Assembly: GCF_026191725.2 (NCBI RefSeq)
Contig: NZ_CP120863.1
Location: 5,374,001-5,438,000, forward strand
Source of the DNA: Roseibium porphyridii
GTDB taxonomy: Bacteria > Pseudomonadota > Alphaproteobacteria > Rhizobiales > Stappiaceae
Direction of reading: 5' to 3'
Length of the DNA stretch: 64,000 bases
Shown here: positions 63,332-64,000 of the stretch, in pieces
Layout of the letters: the number at the start of each line of letters is the position of its first letter
Position numbering within the stretch: position 1 is the first letter of the stretch
Notes under the pieces: model-generated
Databases searched by the model: none
The model's input: only the letters and a program-made list of their open reading frames with translations
What the model was told of the DNA's origin: nothing
Program-made: the position numbers and the translations under genes

Positions 63332-64000
63332 ATGAAATATCACCGCCCAAAACTGACCTCATCAAAACGCATCCCGCTTCCGGGACGTTTCGTTGCCGGC
63401 GCTCTTGCTACTACCCTGCTCGTCGCGGCTATTTCGCATCCGGCTTCCGCACAAAGATGCCTTCGTGGTGTCAACCTTGCGGGAGGTGAGTTTGGCGGAT
63501 CGCAGGGCGAGTACGGGCAAAGCTACATTTATCCCTCTGACGAAACTCTGGACTGGGCTGCATCTCGGCAGATGACTGCCATTCGGCTTCCCTTAAAATG
63601 GGAAAGACTGCAACCCCAGTTGAACGGTCCGTTTGACAGCGCGGAGCTTACGCGCCTGGTTGATGTGGTCCGGCGGGCAAACGGACGCGGACTCACAGTT
63701 GTTCTCGATCCGCACAATTACGCCGAGTACGAGAACGATCGCCTGGGCAAAGGCAAACTGACAGCGGCCGACTTCGCAAATTTCTGGTCGCAACTGGCAC
63801 GCATCTTTTCCGGAAACCCGCTGGTCGTTTACGGATTGATGAACGAACCAACGGACATTGAATCTGCGGTGTGGTTCGAAGCGGCGCAGGCGGGTCTCGA
63901 TGCCGTTCGAGCGACTGGTGCGAACAATCTTGTTCTTGTACCGGGTAATGTCTGGAGCGGCGCTTCGCACTGGTTCGATGATCAGGAAGGTGGCTCCAAT
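63332..64000 (+). CDS. Secreted GH5-like glycoside hydrolase, partial
   Basis: 223 residues visible; the frame stays open to the window end. Signal peptide: KRIPLPGRFVAGALATTLLVAAISHPASAQ, cleaved near ASA-Q. The (beta/alpha)8 start CLRGVNLAGGEFGG, AIRLPLKWERLQP, VVLDPHNYAEYE and the acid/base motif VVYGLMNEPTD (Glu about 172) fit GH5 endoglucanase-type enzymes. In exopolysaccharide clusters such enzymes cut the polymer in the periplasm. The start ATG is at 63332 with no strong ribosome site. Confidence 0.87.
   Translation, partial: MKYHRPKLTSSKRIPLPGRFVAGALATTLLVAAISHPASAQRCLRGVNLAGGEFGGSQGEYGQSYIYPSDETLDWAASRQMTAIRLPLKWERLQPQLNGPFDSAELTRLVDVVRRANGRGLTVVLDPHNYAEYENDRLGKGKLTAADFANFWSQLARIFSGNPLVVYGLMNEPTDIESAVWFEAAQAGLDAVRATGANNLVLVPGNVWSGASHWFDDQEGGSN

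Overview
The window looks like a chromosome segment of a marine alphaproteobacterium, probably from the Roseibium/Labrenzia/Stappia group. The basis is GC-rich alphaproteobacterial codon use, rhizobial-style K-antigen capsule genes, a complete cobinamide-type corrin block, and an anaerobic bacteriochlorophyll cyclase (bchE). The taxon is inferred from gene content, not from a database match.

Layout. 1-8.9 kb is housekeeping: the 3' end of pheT, three tandem small secreted paralogs, a nucleotidyltransferase, a pabB-pabC fusion, a membrane-sensing chemotaxis receptor coupled to a small membrane protein, msrA and tRNA-Ser(GGA). At 8.9-10.9 kb the sequence decays: a tRNA 3'-end-like remnant, a broken IS3-family element and a degraded minus-strand gene. 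This looks like an island edge. 10.9-36 kb is a large capsule locus. The plus strand carries kpsM-kpsT-kpsE, a KpsC-like Kdo transferase, a 1043-aa glycosyltransferase-like protein and an AAC(3)-like acyltransferase. The minus strand carries, in order of transcription, a 1360-aa paralog of that glycosyltransferase, a DRE-TIM aldolase, an AMP-forming acyl ligase, a two-domain VOC protein, a cyclase/formamidase-like hydrolase, an acyl carrier protein, a second AAC(3)-like acyltransferase, then pseB-pseC-pseF-pseG, a formyltransferase-like gene, pseI and a DUF4910 protein. No GNAT-type pseH is present. My reading is that the aldolase-ligase-VOC-cyclase-ACP-acyltransferase block makes an unusual acyl group and puts it on pseudaminic acid. 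This is the most interesting candidate system in the window.

36.4-44.1 kb holds a serralysin-type RTX metalloprotease, a YegD-like Hsp70 protein, a DUF1905 protein, a GcvR-like double-ACT protein, a PepSY-TM protein and a DUF2946 protein. 44.1-57.6 kb is a corrin locus of the cobalt-early (anaerobic-type) kind: cbiX, cbiC, cbiET, cbiL, cbiGH and cbiF on plus; cobA and cbiA on minus, followed by bchE; cbiD and cbiJ on plus. A Crp/Fnr-type regulator with a near-palindrome just upstream sits between cbiF and bchE. Because BchE is a B12-binding radical-SAM enzyme, its place behind cobA-cbiA joins cofactor supply and cofactor use.

57.6-64 kb begins a second polysaccharide cluster: a WecG/TagA glycosyltransferase, an ExoP/Wzc-like chain-length protein whose kinase-like domain lacks a good Walker A motif, a polymerase-like membrane protein, a GT4 glycosyltransferase and a secreted GH5-like hydrolase cut by the window edge.
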